This document shows, in pieces, positions 1 to 12,786 of a stretch of DNA of 64,000 nucleotides. The DNA is from Pomacea canaliculata (taxonomy: Eukaryota > Mollusca > Gastropoda > Architaenioglossa > Ampullariidae), in NCBI RefSeq assembly GCF_003073045.1, contig NC_037594.1:33428338-33492337 (forward strand), given 5' to 3'. The notes under the pieces are model-generated. The model worked only from the letters and a program-made list of their open reading frames with translations, did not search any database and was not told the origin of the DNA. The position numbers were made by a program, and so were the translations under genes. Numbering within the stretch: the stretch's first letter is position 1; every line of letters begins with the position of its first letter.

Positions 1-3000
1 AACGCCCAGACGAAGTGCACGGTGTGGTGAGATGATCAGCTCCAAAGGTTGTGACATAGACTTTTTCCCCGATCGCAAGGTGGAGACAGTTCATGCAAAT
101 CAGTTCAACGGCCCGAGACCTGGCGCGACAGCCGTACTTGATGACGAGAGTCCTGCGGGCAGGTGCAGACAGGTGGAACTTGCGAAATGATCCTCATCCC
201 CCTCTTGCCTTATCCTAACTAAAGGGTTCCCCCCAGACTCTTCTGGACTAGGAATAGGCAAATATCTAGCACCGAGATTATACAACTATGACGTCACATG
301 CTGTATCTGACGACAGCGATAACATTCTGGAGGGAATGGAGGTTGGGTAAGTGGAATGTGCTGAGCTTGCATTTCGTGATGTCCAACGCCGTGCAGGGTA
401 TTTGCCTCTGTCCACGCTGGGAATTCCAGGAGCAGCCATAGCTATGTGATAATGCAGTCTTCCACAAATGTTAATATCATTTACTTGACATCCCAATCGT
501 AAATATCGCTCTCAAGCCCACATGTTATATTGTAGGAATAACTTTCCCGGACATGCGATGAGCAGGCAGACTATCAAATCGTCGCAGAATTCTCCGCCAC
601 TGATAACAGTTTGCAGTCCGGTGAAAACCTTTATAAGGTGCGTGCAGGTAGCCTCCTCTTTCAGTTAACGTCTTGGTTTGAGATAAAGGTAACTTGTTTT
701 ACCTCAAAGGACAGAACAGTCACGTGACAGTAAGCTTTCGACAGATCATCTCAGATATAAAACAAGATTATCTTAAGTGGAAGACTTGTTTTTGTGTAGT
801 TCGTTAGAAGTAATCAACACGACCTAATCATAAACTATGAAGTTACAGATGACTACTGGAGGGTATCGTATTAATTACTAATAAATCTTATTCATATTTG
901 CAATGAAATTATGCGATGTGTCAATTTAGATTCTATTTTGTTTTTGTTTTTTTCCTTTTTCGATTGTTTGATCTTTTCTGTATAACTGTTCTGTAACCCA
1001 AACAGTTTATCATGTTACTTGATTTGGTTTAACTTCATATATATATATATGTTCTGTTGAATGCTGTTTTTGCGTTGAGTTTTGAACATATAGAATCCTC
1101 AGCTGGTCTGGGGTCTCCTCACTTGTCTCAAAATGAGTATGAATAAAGGTTTTGTAACACGTGTGTTTCCGAAAGTAAGGGTTGTTGTGCACGTAAAGGA
1201 ACACTTGGTCTTCATTTAAATTTTTTTCTTCTTAATGTTCGTGTTTAATGAAGTATCTACACAAGAGTTACATAAAGTCAGTGGGCAGTTCTTACATAGT
1301 TGTTCTGACCACAGACAGCAACATGTGTTAGTATGCGTCCTGATTCTGACACTATGTTCTCAGATTTGTCTTTATGATCAAAATCAAATGCTAGAGGGTT
1401 TTGTGTAATGTTTATTTAATATAGTATAATTAAAGGCTAGCATTATCTTTTCATTGAATATTTTTATGCAGGACTACACTAGCCCCCTACCTGGTACACA
1501 CAGATCCCGTTTTATTTTACCTTTAGTTGTGCTTGAAAGTTTGAAATGTAACAGTATTTACAATCTCACAATTATTTATTTACACTTTACATTAGTATTC
1601 ACAGTATACACGTTTGGCAGACCTTAACTTTCCAATATTTGTGTGTGAACATATTCTCATTTTCACTATATGCTTCATTTTATTAATCGTTTGATTTATT
1701 ACCGAAATTCGTATCGTCCATTCAGAAAGGAAGCATCGGATTGTTTCGGGATGATAGGAGACATTAGGTACAAGGTAAAACAACCGGAAGGATTGGTGCC
1801 CCACTTGTTTACCCCATATTCATTATTTTCCATATTATAACGCACGTGGTTGGAGCAAACTTCGACGATCTTTTCTCACCGCGTTATTTTAACTAGTCGA
1901 TATTAACAGTTTAATCGAACTTCTCCACTACTTTTTCTTTAAATTATTTTTTAGTCATTTTTTTACAAGTTGTGCTTTTCTCACTTATTTTAATAAGCGA
2001 TATTGTTCAACATATTATCAAAAAATTTTGAAAAAAAAATAAGACCCTTGGTCATCACACTTTTTCTCGATTTTTTAAAGTCTTAAACCGTTTTTAGTTC
2101 ATTGGCTACTCTTGTACAAATGTCATAAAACCGCTGTTACACAGAACCGTTACTCTTAACGAGATTCGTGGACAGCGCAGTAAGCTTGCCTTGAAAATAC
2201 ACACAAACTGTGCAGATGTCTATGCAATGTTGTACACAAGTTCTGTCCTCTGCAGACATTTTGATTCAGACGTTCTTAGGTGCACTGGATATTTGTAAAT
2301 ATCACTACTCTAGCTGACATTCGAGTTGAATATTTAAAATAATAATTTCGTTGTTTCTTCTGTGTCGAACTTTGCATCTACATAAAGTCGAAAATGCTGT
2401 TTCTGAAAAAAAAGCGAAAGATTTCTTGAAGGATCATTGTCACTTGGAAATTGGAAAGCGTATTCTTGCCTACACATCTCTTAAGTTGTTGTGTGTTGTG
2501 TGAACCAGAAAAAAAAATTACAACGAACTTTTAAGTCGTGACAACGTGTTTCTTTACATCACCTTATTCCACTTTGTTTGCTGTTTTTCTTTGTTTGCTT
2601 TTTTTGAAAAGAACGCGTCACAGTTATTGCAGCCTTTTGATTATATAAATGTCAACATTGTATGCTTATTGGCTTATTATTTTTAATATCAAAAATAAGA
2701 AAGCTAACTAGTTACTTCATTTGTTACTGTGCGTGCTTTTGCTTCGTTGGCTGGGTGTGTTGGACTGACTGATTGGTTGAGTCGTTGATTGGTGAGTTGG
2801 CTAGCTGGCTGATTATTTCAGTGTTTTCATTACGAACATTTATGTAAAGTATCAACCATCTATCCCTTAATGACTCACCATGCCATCGGTTTGTACATAC
2901 TGGCATTAATATGTCCACACCCACATCGTGAGCCTATTTGTACATATCATGCATTGATTGCCAATGTTCAGATTGTAGCCACACATTAACCCCTTAAACC

Positions 3001-4904
3001 GCACCGTCCTGTCTGACACCTTTCTACGCGAAATATCCCGACGCACACAGGGTTAATTATTCTACATCTCTTAATGTTTCGTTAGAAAGTTTCGCAGCTG
3101 TACAGGCTGCTTTCATGTAGTATTGCACTTTATTATGTATTTGACATGTACAACCACGAGCATGCCTGTTATGCGAGATTGTTGGTATGAGTACGATCTG
3201 AACTTAAACAACCTGATGCAACCATAGTCAGTGCATGTTTTTTTTTTTATACTCTTAGTAACAGATGTCAAAATAATCTGTATAATTCTGTCTGAATTTC
3301 GTTGTCATCATTTGCAAACGCGTGTACAATCTTTATCATGTATTTTTTCATTAGTTTTACTCGATACATTTTATTTTGGGCCAACAGGAAGTGTAGGTTG
3401 AAATATGTGGCATCATTGGTTTAATGTTAACCAGCTCTTTACAAGCATATGTACTTATCAGCAAAAAGCGACATGATCGAATTTTACGCTACTAACACGT
3501 GTTATCACACAAAAGTGATTCTGGAAATAAATTGTCATGATCCTGTTGTTTGAAATTCCATGCCTTAACTGTCTCAGGTTTAGCCGTAGATTGAAATTTA
3601 TTATCGTTCAGTCACACATATCACGTCAGCAGTTACTCTAAGCCAATTAAAACGATTTCTACAGTTGAGGGAAGACTTACAGGTTCTCCAAGGTGCAAAT
3701 ATTATAACAGCCTATTCCCAACCAACTGTCATCAAACATAAGAGTATACGTTTCCTTCCTTCATGGCGGTGAATCCGGAGATCGAATGTGATCTTTGTTG
3801 TTTCTAAAGTACTTTTCATTTATCTGAATTATTAGCATTGGGGTCGAAAATGACATGTTAAGTGGAAATGTGATTGCATGACAGTATATTGGCATGGATA
3901 TGTGAAATAATAATAAAGGAAATAAAGTATTTTGATACTACAGTAGTCTCTAGTTTTATGAATATATTTCCAGTTCTCTTCCCTGATTTCCCACTATTTC
4001 TTTCTGTGTGTGTGTGTGTGCCAAAAATTATGCCTTATCTTTTATCACTCATCCAATGTCAAATCAACAACTGCCAGTCGTCTGTGCTTGGAGTGTGTGT
4101 GTGTGCGCGCGCGCTTAGCTTATGCATCATTACAAATAGAACTGAAGGGTAGACAACAGCATCTGGTGGGTAAACTTTATTTTCCTCGCTCTGTATTTAG
4201 AGTGATCGCCAGTCTTCGTACCAACAAGCTATTCTCAAGCTGATTGCCGCCTGTGTATCTCTGTAACGATTTGTTCAAGTGAGATTTCCCATTTGAGTGT
4301 CATTTTATTCAAAGGTTCATGACCTTTTTCCTGTATGCTCGGGTGTGTGCCGATGGTCTGACATTTCGCCCTCTTGAAACGAAAACTGATTTTGGGACGA
4401 GTGAGGTACCGGATACTGTCTTTTCATGAAGTCCATACTTTGAGTGAACGATGCTTATAACCTCACACATAGCTTTACTAAACCTAGGCTTTGCTATGTT
4501 TTTAATTAATTGTTTTAATCACTTCACAACACTACAAAGTTGATTATTTTAAACATCACTTCTAAATTGTTTTACTTGCTGTCCTTGTGTTTGTTTGTCT
4601 ATTAGAGATTAGTGTTGTGGCTACTTAACCTGTTTATAACACGTATATCAAAATCTGCAGCGATAGGAACTGAAGTTTCACAAGAGTCTCATTGTAATTT
4701 ATCAAGCTATCTAGTCAGCCATTCATCTCAAATGATCAGCCTATGGCAGACCACATCTGCAAATAGTTGATTTAAACTTCACATGTACCTCACAAATTTT
4801 ACAGGGAGACTTTAATAACAAAAAGTACGCTAATAAAACAAATAATTCTAAAATATACTTTTATTTGAAATGTACTAAAATGTAAAATACTTTGTTTTCC
4901 TTCA
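1..4904. other. Region without a recognised gene
   Basis: I see no exon or conserved domain here on either strand. The first 500 bases are richer in G, C and CpG than the rest and have short open stretches on the minus strand that I cannot match to a family. Low-complexity tracts include an (AT)n run near 1037-1050, a poly-T tract near 3238-3248 and (GT)n/(GC)n runs near 4003-4020 and 4094-4113. The remainder is AT-rich. Confidence 0.5.
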
Positions 4905-5043
4905 TCTCGGGATTTTCTTTAATACATATAACTTTAAAATGTAAAAGTGTGAGGGTTCCCAGGATGTTGCAAGTTCCAAGAGCGCCCCTCGCACACATGT
5001 TTTATTAAGTTATATGTATTAAAGAAAAATTCCGAAATCTCGG
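4905..5043. repeat. Short inverted-repeat (hairpin) element
   Basis: A left arm at 4905-4933 is repeated in inverse orientation at 5008-5043. The arms share 21 uninterrupted bases (TTTCTTTAATACATATAACTT on the left) plus a weaker match outward around CTCGG. The loop is about 75 bp. This could be a small MITE or a foldback hairpin; no target duplication was identified. Confidence 0.55.
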
Positions 5044-5153
5044 AAAAATGTTTCTTCTCTGCTGGAAATGAATTAATATTGTGTTTCCACTAGAAAGTGG
5101 TGAAAATTTCAGATTGGAAGTGGGTGAAAAATCAATAACAAAATTCGACTGAA

Positions 5154-5177
5154 CACACACACACACACACACACACA
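5154..5177. repeat. (CA)n microsatellite
   Basis: An uninterrupted CA dinucleotide run just upstream of a dispersed repeat copy. Confidence 0.9.
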
Positions 5178-5211
5178 GAGTCAAGTGTGTAAAGTTTTTT
5201 TTAGGCTTTTT

Positions 5212-5375
5212 TATATAAAGGTTGTGTGTCCTGGCTAAACACATTAGTTTGATGATTGTGTAAGACGGTGTAGTGACAGAATTTTTGCATCATTTGTGTG
5301 AGTGACTACATCACCCATCCTGTACTACTAGTTCTGACCTGTTATTGTGGACGTGTAGTTTGTGATGGATGAAAG
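5212..5375. repeat. Dispersed repeat R1, copy 1
   Basis: About 160 bp match 14944-15108 along their length at roughly 80-85% by eye. Shared blocks include the runs around AACACATTA.TTTGATGATT and GTGTGAGTGAC.ACATCACCCAT. No ends, tail or coding capacity identify the class. Confidence 0.6.
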
Positions 5376-6030
5376 AAAGAGAAGTGTGTGAATAGGGTAG
5401 GGCCTAAAAACATTGCAATGAAAAAGTGTAAGAAAACTGAATTTAGAAATCTTTCGAAAAATAAGGTTACAGTGCAAAACATCTGAATGTGCTTTAAAGC
5501 AGGCGAAAAAACTTCAGCAACAGCAAGAAAAACAACAATCATTAATTTGTATAGCGCTTTTGTCATCATTAAAGGCGGTTTCAAAGACCTATTACTATAA
5601 ACAAAATACACAAGCACAAGAATAATGGATGCCAAACTTAAAAAGAAATAAGTTTCAATGTTCTCATCATTATTTACGCTCATCCCTTCCTGCCAGCACT
5701 GGACTTTAAAGTTGATTTTCGCAAAGCAAGGGTCGGTATAAATAATGTTTGAATTTCACATGTAGGCCAGTAAGAAGAAAGAGTAGTCAGAATATTGATT
5801 CGAAGATTTGGGATAACAACTGAGAGCAGGGCACAGTGTTAGCACTTAAAAAGAAGCGAAGGAGACAGCAGTCAGTGACAAGGAGCAAGATGGAGGATGA
5901 CACAAACAAACACACACACAAACACACAAACATCTCATCAGCAGATGACAGCGCGACGCGCATAGATACAGAATCTACTCTACACAACATAGTAATGTAT
6001 ATTTGATTTTTGTTTTATTTTCCTCATCGT
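5376..6030. other. Intergenic, no gene seen
   Basis: AT-rich sequence with one TTTGTATAGCGC motif near 5549-5560, which resembles a motif found in many molluscan dispersed repeats, and a (CA)-rich tract near 5905-5930. No exon recognised. Confidence 0.4.
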
Positions 6031-6033
6031 GCA

Positions 6034-6335
6034 TCAGGTTGCACATAAGACCATAGTCCGCCACCGATGTCGATCGGCTGAAATCCACTGTAGGTGACCC
6101 CATGTCCAGCCCTTTCCTTTCATCTCCCTTTCCACTGTTCGTCTCCAAGTTTCCTTTGGGCGGTCATCGTAGGGCGACTGTGGAGAGGTCTGCTGTCTGC
6201 TGGAGGAGCTCATTTCCAATCCATCGCCAACGCCTTCGTTGAACCTGCTTGGTGATGGACTCGGTTTCAGCTTTTCGGTGGAGTTCTTCATTGGTGATGG
6301 TGTTTGGCCAAAAGATTGCCAAAAGCAATGTATAT
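6034..6335 (-). mobile_element. RTE-type LINE fossil, C-terminal end of the polyprotein
   Basis: Read on the minus strand, two frames give pieces of the tail of an RTE-clade endonuclease/reverse-transcriptase. The first contains NEELHRKAE then RRRWRWIG, the second KETWRRTVE, KGWTWG and DRHRWR. In intact relatives these motifs occur in this order (an xNEELW..T stretch, a W.WIGH block, then a TWRR..E, .TW..L, DR..WR block). A frameshift separates the blocks and everything upstream is missing, so this is a 5'-truncated dead copy. Confidence 0.7.
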
Positions 6336-6577
6336 GTGGTTCGTAAATAATAAATAGAAAACAGAGTGGTCCACAATGGTCCACAATGGTCCACAATGCT
6401 AGAATAAATAAAAGTGTCAGCACTAGGGACATAGAAGTTACAACCGGAATTGTTTAGAGCTGCACAAGACCGACATGATGATGCACTTAGCACCGAGTGG
6501 ACTTCAGGACAAGAACATGCATTTTTTAAACCTGATAATGGTTATCTGTCTGAAAGTGGAAAGGATCCCTGCTGCTA

Positions 6578-6803
6578 AATTTTTGCTTTTGAAAACAGAT
6601 AAATGAAGAGAGAGGAAAGAGAGCCTTGTCGCTGGGAGGTGTCACAAAGAATATGAATTACACAAAATTGGAATAAACGTATAAAATGAGGAAATAATAT
6701 TTTAACAAGTACGACAATCACGTTAGAAACCTCACCCAACTACAGCCATTATCCTCCAATAATGTTTCTTGTCAAATAATATAGGGCAAGATGATTTCAG
6801 CGA
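6578..6803. repeat. Dispersed repeat R2, copy 1
   Basis: About 225 bp align with 18042-18253. Shared blocks include TCACAAAGAAT, the AACAAGTACGACA stretch, and a GGCAAGATGATT motif at the right end. The copies have many small indels, so insertion is old. The class is unknown; no coding sequence is visible. Confidence 0.55.
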
Positions 6804-7606
6804 ACAACAACATAAAGGACTATCATCAAAGTGAGTGCATGCGTGCGCACGATTATGTGCAAACAAACTACATGTGGGTGGAGTTGAGAGCACTAGTAAC
6901 TGGGGTACATCTCTTCAAATATGCACCGTTACACTCCATGTCAGGGGCGGGCAAAGTTTTCTTTTCTCGGGCCGGCCTTAAAATTCTAAACTAAAAATCC
7001 CACAACACGTGACTATACCACCAACCTAGTGACAATGGGGTAAAAACATATGTACATTGTGGTGTTCACTTAGCGATTTTAATGTAAAAAAAGGAAAACT
7101 GTTTCGCTCATAACCCTTTCAAAATTTATTTATTGTTTTGTTTATTTAGTGTCTCTGTGTTTCAGTTTTTTTTCTTTTTTTCCCCAGTAATCTTGAGATA
7201 GAATCGCTTTTGTGACTGTTTTACACTGCGGACAAAAGAGTGTTTTGATGCCTCTTCGGTGTGGATGGGTTGATTTCTATCTTTCTAACATAGAACGACA
7301 AAGCAACTAAAATACCTTCAAAAATGTACATCCATACTCAAATGTAAGTAAAATTACAAAAGCTTTGAAATTTAAAATATATGTAACAGGTTGATATTAA
7401 ATGTTAAAAATAAAAGATGTGTTACAAAATTAGCTTGAAAGAAGAAAAAGGGAAGTGGGGGTCATACTACCATCCTCCCTTTCCCCTCTAGTCTCATCTT
7501 GTTTACGGTCTTTCCAGCCTGCTTACATGTCCAAAATATGTGACAAATTATTCAATTTGAGTAATATCTGTACCATTAGTGCCACGCTGGCAACTGTGAA
7601 CACAGA

Positions 7607-7637
7607 TATAAAGGTCTGGCTCAGTACAGACAGTTCA
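7607..7637 (+). promoter_or_regulatory. TATA box and initiator of cysteine-rich gene copy A
   Basis: TATAAA lies at 7607-7612 and a TTCACTC initiator-like site puts the likely start base at 7637, thirty bases downstream, the standard spacing. A GCCA-CGC-TGGC inverted repeat lies about 20 bases upstream of the TATA box. The same arrangement is kept upstream of copy B, where about 150 bp before the start codon are roughly 90% identical. Confidence 0.75.
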
Positions 7638-9329
7638 CTCCTGCTGTCGACCGTTCAGCTCTCACACGTCGGTGTTTCCTCAACAGTCTGCGCCATGAAG
7701 TCGTTTGCCTTGGGTCTGCTGGTCCTCTACCTTACAGGTATGTACCAACACAAAAATAATATAATATACCAGTGTTAACGTCTTCAGTCTTGTTTTGACC
7801 TGTAAAATACAGCTGCCAAATGTATAATAGCTCTTAACATTACTAAGTCGTAGATGAATTTGATGCTAGCTTTTTTGTAGCTTCTTTGCACAGCTGCATT
7901 CAAAACATTAAACAAACTTGTCTCACTATTGTATCTACTTTTTCAATATTTTGTATCTGCGGGCATTTTATATATTTTAAAAAAAATCATCTTTAATCAA
8001 TTATTTATCTTTTCAAAAATGTTGTTATTAATACTAAAGTGAAAATTAATTTTAGAATAGGATGGCACCTGCTTATAATGATGTTTTTGTTTTCTGTAGC
8101 ATAAATAACGAGTAGCTCTATGCTGCTGTATCAATGCTACCTTACTGCTTAAATTATATAGAGCATGTTTCGTACCTAAACACAAATATTAGACACAATT
8201 TCAGGGTTTACCTTTATGCACGATCCACCTTAACAGAAATTATGTATTTACGACTCAGTTAGGGAGAGAAGTCTGAATGTGCCCGTCTAGGTGACTTTTT
8301 CAGTCTCATGAATGGAAATTATAAGACATGTTAAATTGAAGTTGAAGGTAATTAGTTTGTTATTTTTAAATAGTTCTGTTTCTCCGTAGATTCTAGCTTG
8401 TTGTGAATTATAGTCTTCCCATCTTTTAGGTTTCAGATCGATTTTGTTTCAGGAAGAGTGTGTGGTCTTGTTTGTTTGTTTGTGTGTGTGTGTCGAGTGT
8501 GTTGCCTGAGGGTGTGCTATAAACCTCGTTTCTCGTTTTACTTTTGAACCTCTGAAAATCTACTGTTTCCTGCGTATAATTCAGGAGCCTGGCTCTGTTT
8601 GCCATTCCTCCGTATAAAAAGCGAGAAAGTTCCTGCGATGAATCGCAAGCGATGCTGTGTGTCTTGCCACTTCTAGAATACTCAAACCCATTCAGCGGCT
8701 CCAAACTCGAAGAACTGAGCGATGCCAAAACCCTTGAACAGCAGTGCTCGTAAGTAGCAAGTTATTTTCTAGACAAAACTTGGTGTAGCTTCACCGGGTG
8801 GCATGAAAACTCACTCAATTTAAGTGACTGTGTCCAACATATTGTCAAGCCTCCTCCATTAGTAATATTCAATTTATGTGAGTTGTTTTCTTTACCTTTG
8901 ACTGCACTGAATCGATGTTACAGACTTGTCGTCTGGTTGCCAAAACAGAAGTCTGCCGTGTCGGAGTGCTTTTTGATGGTTAAAAGTTGCAAAGGGTCGA
9001 GACTTATCTAATTAGCAGACAACATATGAAGACATCTCAACTGCTGTTACATATTACTGGGAGGATATATGTCAGATATGGTTATGTAACGCTGATACAG
9101 CACGTTTTTCATCAGATCATGTTTAGCGCTCTGTTTAAACTTGCTTACAGCAAAGTGGAATATGAAACACGGGCATTTTGCAATAGTATACATTTAAGTT
9201 TCTCTACTTTAAAAAAAAACTAAGTATATAAACATGCGGCACGAAATTATTCAAAAACAGTGCGTGCGGTGAATGATCTAGGGAATACGAAACTGTTCCA
9301 GTAGACAGGAAGAACTGGAAAAAAGAAAA

Positions 9330-9425
9330 GTATGACTGGTAATGGGCGATAAAGACTTCAATCCTGGTTAAACATGGAGACACACGTGGGTGGGACCCAT
9401 CAACTGGTGGGTACTTGACTGCCAC
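9330..9425. repeat. Dispersed repeat R3, copy in intron 2 of copy A
   Basis: Matches 14775-14873 (around AATGGG.GATAAAGACT and CTGGTGGGT) and part of intron 2 of copy B at 25018-25068. The core has a small internal inverted repeat, GGGACCCATCAACTGGTGGGT. The family is not known to me. Confidence 0.5.
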
Positions 9426-9829
9426 TACCTTGTTTTGGGTTCATTGAATTATGTCAAGCAGACAGCTATAGTCCCACTGAAGCCGGGACTAAACAGATTG
9501 TTGATGAAGGCATTTGTTTCAAAAATTAGAACATAGGGATCCCCGACACAACAAAATATGGCCTTGGGATAGTAACGGTTTCTAACACTTCACTCTAAAA
9601 CGATCGAAAATTGCTACTGAGGTCAGTCATTCAGTCATTCGTCCCTTGCGTGATACCAGTCGTGGGGTTGAGGGGGTACACATGGATGGACGCGTCAGCT
9701 GACAAGGTCCGTCACTCACGTCTGTCTCGGGGGATAGTAACCAGGTCCTACACAGGACGACCAGTCTCTTCTTTACTTGAGTATGCTAGTTCTTCCTCAG
9801 ACCACCGCGGCGTCGACTAAATTTTTTTT

Positions 9830-10260
9830 TTCACGAGTGTGGTGATAGTGCTTCTAACAACATCATTAGTTTTAAGTTTTTGTGAGATCCGTAGTGGCCT
9901 CTTGAAGTACTTGTACTCGGTTGGATGGATTGTCGTGGAGTTTACGTTTCAAAGCAGGATCTCTATTGCGAGGGATTTATTGAGATTGTACTTCGTAATA
10001 AGCATGGTGTGAGCACGACAGACCCTGTCCTTCCTGACATTTTTTGCTCTTGCTGAAGCAATCTTATTGCGGATATCTGTTGTGGAACTGCAGTTGGTGG
10101 TGCCCAAGTACTTAACACTTACCACGATTTATCTTTTCAATCAGACATCCCTTCGTGTAGATATCTGCTTTGCCGTTGGAAATGATCACTACTTTACTAT
10201 TGGTAGTCCACATTCGTTTTAGCAGTCTGTAGTAGTGTTTAGCTAACAATTTGCTACTAC
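9830..10260 (-). mobile_element. RTE-type LINE fossil in intron 2 of copy A
   Basis: This is the counterpart of the better preserved fragment at 25551-25985 in intron 2 of copy B. Minus-strand pieces recall the same reverse-transcriptase C-terminal region (SKVVIIS.., ADIYTKGCLIE). It occupies the same place relative to exon 3 in both genes, so it inserted before the genes were duplicated. It is more decayed here, with several frame changes. Confidence 0.6.
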
Positions 10261-11303
10261 ACAGACGAGAAATAAATGCGTGTATGATATCTCTCTTGCA
10301 TGTCTCAGACTCCTGGATAGCGCTAAGGACTGTATGAGCAACTTCATTAGTGACTGCTACCCTTCAGAAGCTGTAGACATCACAGTTCAGACTTTGGAAA
10401 GTGTCGTGGGCTACGTCTGCAGTGCAGAGGGCAAGGATGGTAAGTCTGAAGTAACACAATTTCTTTTAGTCTACTAACCCTTTCTTACATAAAATTAAAA
10501 AGACAATTTTAAAAATCTTTTGTATAAATAAGTACATTAATAGGCAAGCAATAAAATAAACTAGTGGCACGTTGCGATTACTTTTTAAAAGGATTTACAG
10601 GTGTTTATTTCATCGTTTCTGTTGCAAACTCAAAAAGAATTTTATGACTTTCATTTTAATAAAAGTCTTTTGTTTCCAGCTCTTTTGTCCGAATCCGAGT
10701 GCTTTGCCAACGCAGACATCGAGAGCTCTATGCAGCGCTGCACAGACCCATTGGATCTCGAGTTACAGCAGGCAGTGGTGCAGCTTCAGGCCAATCCACA
10801 AGCCGATACTGAGATCATCTGTAGGTACGTATGACATAACACCTGCAAGGTATCTGTGAAGTGCAACATGTAAACATTAAAGTGATCTTACAAACGGATT
10901 AACTAAATTGTCCTCTGTAAAAAAAAACAAACTTGGTGTGCCCCAGTTCTCGCACTCTAAGCGTTTAGTTCACATTGACCGTTAACTGTACTAATGCTAT
11001 TGAAAATACACAATGTACAGGCCAATCGACAATTTCGCGACTTGTGCGACACAAAGGGTGAGGGCGGAATGCAGCCAGAAGGCTGTCAACTTCGTGCGAA
11101 ACCTTATCTCTCGTGTGACGACTCCAATTAAAAGTACGATAGGATGCAACAGCCAGGCCAGACTGGTCCGTAAGTATTGGTGTGCATATCATTTTGTACA
11201 CTTTCAAGTGCACACACTCCATGCTACACGCTTCTGGTTTTAAACTGCTGTGGAGAGTATCATACGTTATCGCTTATATTAAAATGTGTTTTTATTATTT
11301 GTA

Positions 11304-11415
11304 GGATTTGCAGGTTATCTCGTTACAGTAGATGTCAGTAGTAGCAACACTACAGAAAAAAATGACTCAAGCAACAGTGCAATATTTTATGTGAAGAAAG
11401 GTGCTGGTTTTTGAC
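11304..11415 (+). other. Possible alternative last exon of copy A
   Basis: Between exon 5 and the conserved last exon lies an acceptor (TTATTTGTAG) followed by an open frame continuing from exon 5 in the right phase: RFAGYLVTVDVSSS, a serine/asparagine/threonine-rich stretch, and a stop about 36 codons on. The same acceptor exists in copy B but the frame there closes after three codons. The conserved exon at 11464-11498 is the better candidate in both genes, so this may simply be intron. Confidence 0.25.
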
Positions 11416-11746
11416 ATTTTAAATGAAAATTAGAAGCTCAAAAACATTTGTTTTCGTAAACAGGCGACCTCGTGAAACTCATTGCTCGACGAAAGTGAAG
11501 ACAACAGTGACGACAGGGAGGCGGGGACTCACAACAGCTTTCTATGCTCGAGCTGTTGTCGACGTTTCACAAAGTGTATGGCAGTGCTGGAAAATTTTCA
11601 ATACGAATTCTGTTTAGCTGGCGTGCATGTCAGCAAAATCAAACTTTGAAATCCAACTCTGTATTAACCTGATATCTCTGCAGTCTACTCATATAGCATA
11701 AAAGCACTTTGCTAAAGTCTTTTTTCTTTAGATATTTGAAGATTGA

Positions 11747-11752
11747 AATAAA
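11747..11752 (+). terminator. Poly(A) signal of copy A
   Basis: AATAAA about 250 bases after the stop of the last exon, in sequence conserved with copy B (28059-28064). Confidence 0.7.
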
Positions 11753-11759
11753 CTCAATT

Positions 11760-12786
11760 TTGCAAAGGAATTTTTGTTTCAGTTTTTTTTTTTTCATATT
11801 GGTATACGTTTATTGCATTTGTTCTAGAATGATGTATTTGCAGCATTTTAAAAAACTTTTGCTTCCGTGGGCTGAAAAATTTGTGTAGACTGTGATAATG
11901 CTTATATTCCGTTTGGTTCATGAAGCTACTATGTAAAATGCACTCACACACACAGAGACAGGGTACACCTGTATGCTGTCACTGCTCTGGCTTAAAAGTA
12001 TAAGCTATTGTTCTAAATACTACAAACGAGACGAAAGGCTTCCACAGAACTTCGGCAGTCGTGATGGCTGATACTAGTAAATAAGGGGAGATAAGAAAAC
12101 TACCCGTGCAGGCTCGGAAAACTAAAGAAGGCCACTTTGTGGACATGCCCAATGTTCTGTCCTCACCAGCTTAGTGGCTGGAAGATGACGAGGTTGGGGA
12201 AAAAAAATTGGTACAGCATGGTGGATATTGTTCAGCTGAACGTCGGGTAAACCAGCGACAGTCACAGTAACTGACTGATAAAAAAGTGAGAGCTACTGTG
12301 GATTTCTTGCCCACTTCAAGGTCTATACAACTTATTCCAATACGCCGCTTGTTTTAGCTTAACGCTTGTACAAATCTGATTAGCAGAAATGTTAGTTGTT
12401 GTTGGGTCTAAGTACAGAAAAATACCCCGTGAAACACCGACATAGGAACAACAGAGGAACCCTAAGATTCCAAATCCAAACAGCTACGGGATCGGGTGAG
12501 ATATGATTCGAACTAACTTAGCACATTGTCCCAAACCCCATATGCCAATGAAAGCCGTTTGTCCTTAGAGAAAGAGATAGAGAGAGGGAGAGAGAGTAAC
12601 GAGCATGAAAATTATCCGTAAGGAGTATTGAATTAACGTTGAAGGTATAGATGCATAATAATTTGATTTTCCCCTGATTCAAGCATCACAGAATTTCTAA
12701 TCTTGTGAATTATTAGTGAGAATGGAATAATCTTACCAATTCTGTTCTGGAGCATCCATGTTTACAGTCTTGGTCTTTGTTGTTAG
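11760..12786. other. Intergenic, no gene seen
   Basis: AT-rich sequence between copy A and the orphan exon. It contains a GA-rich tract near 12566-12597. Nothing else recognised. Confidence 0.4.

Larger units (their letters stand above)
7695..11498 (+). pseudogene. Secreted cysteine-rich helical protein, copy A (frame broken in exon 2)
   Basis: This gene has six exons matching copy B: 7695-7737 (signal peptide, starts MKSFALGLLVLYL), 8585-8749, 10309-10439, 10680-10824, 11021-11169 and 11464-11498. All junctions have good GT-AG sites and the same phases as copy B (1, 2, 1, 2, 1). Exon 2 is 165 bases against 166 in copy B: one base is missing directly after the acceptor, which shifts the frame and brings a stop within the exon. 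No other acceptor nearby restores it. All later exons are open in the expected frame and keep every cysteine (for example SECFAN, QRC, IICRP, AEC, IGC). Exon 4 is 15 bases longer than in copy B. Either this is a recent pseudogene or the missing base is an assembly error; the clean promoter and other exons make both plausible. Family assignment is by cysteine layout only (see copy B). Confidence 0.65.

Noticed and set aside
6942-6985. CAGGGGCGGGCAAAGTTTTC followed by GGGCCGGCC, a hAT-like left end.
   Set aside because: No matching right end or target duplication was found nearby.
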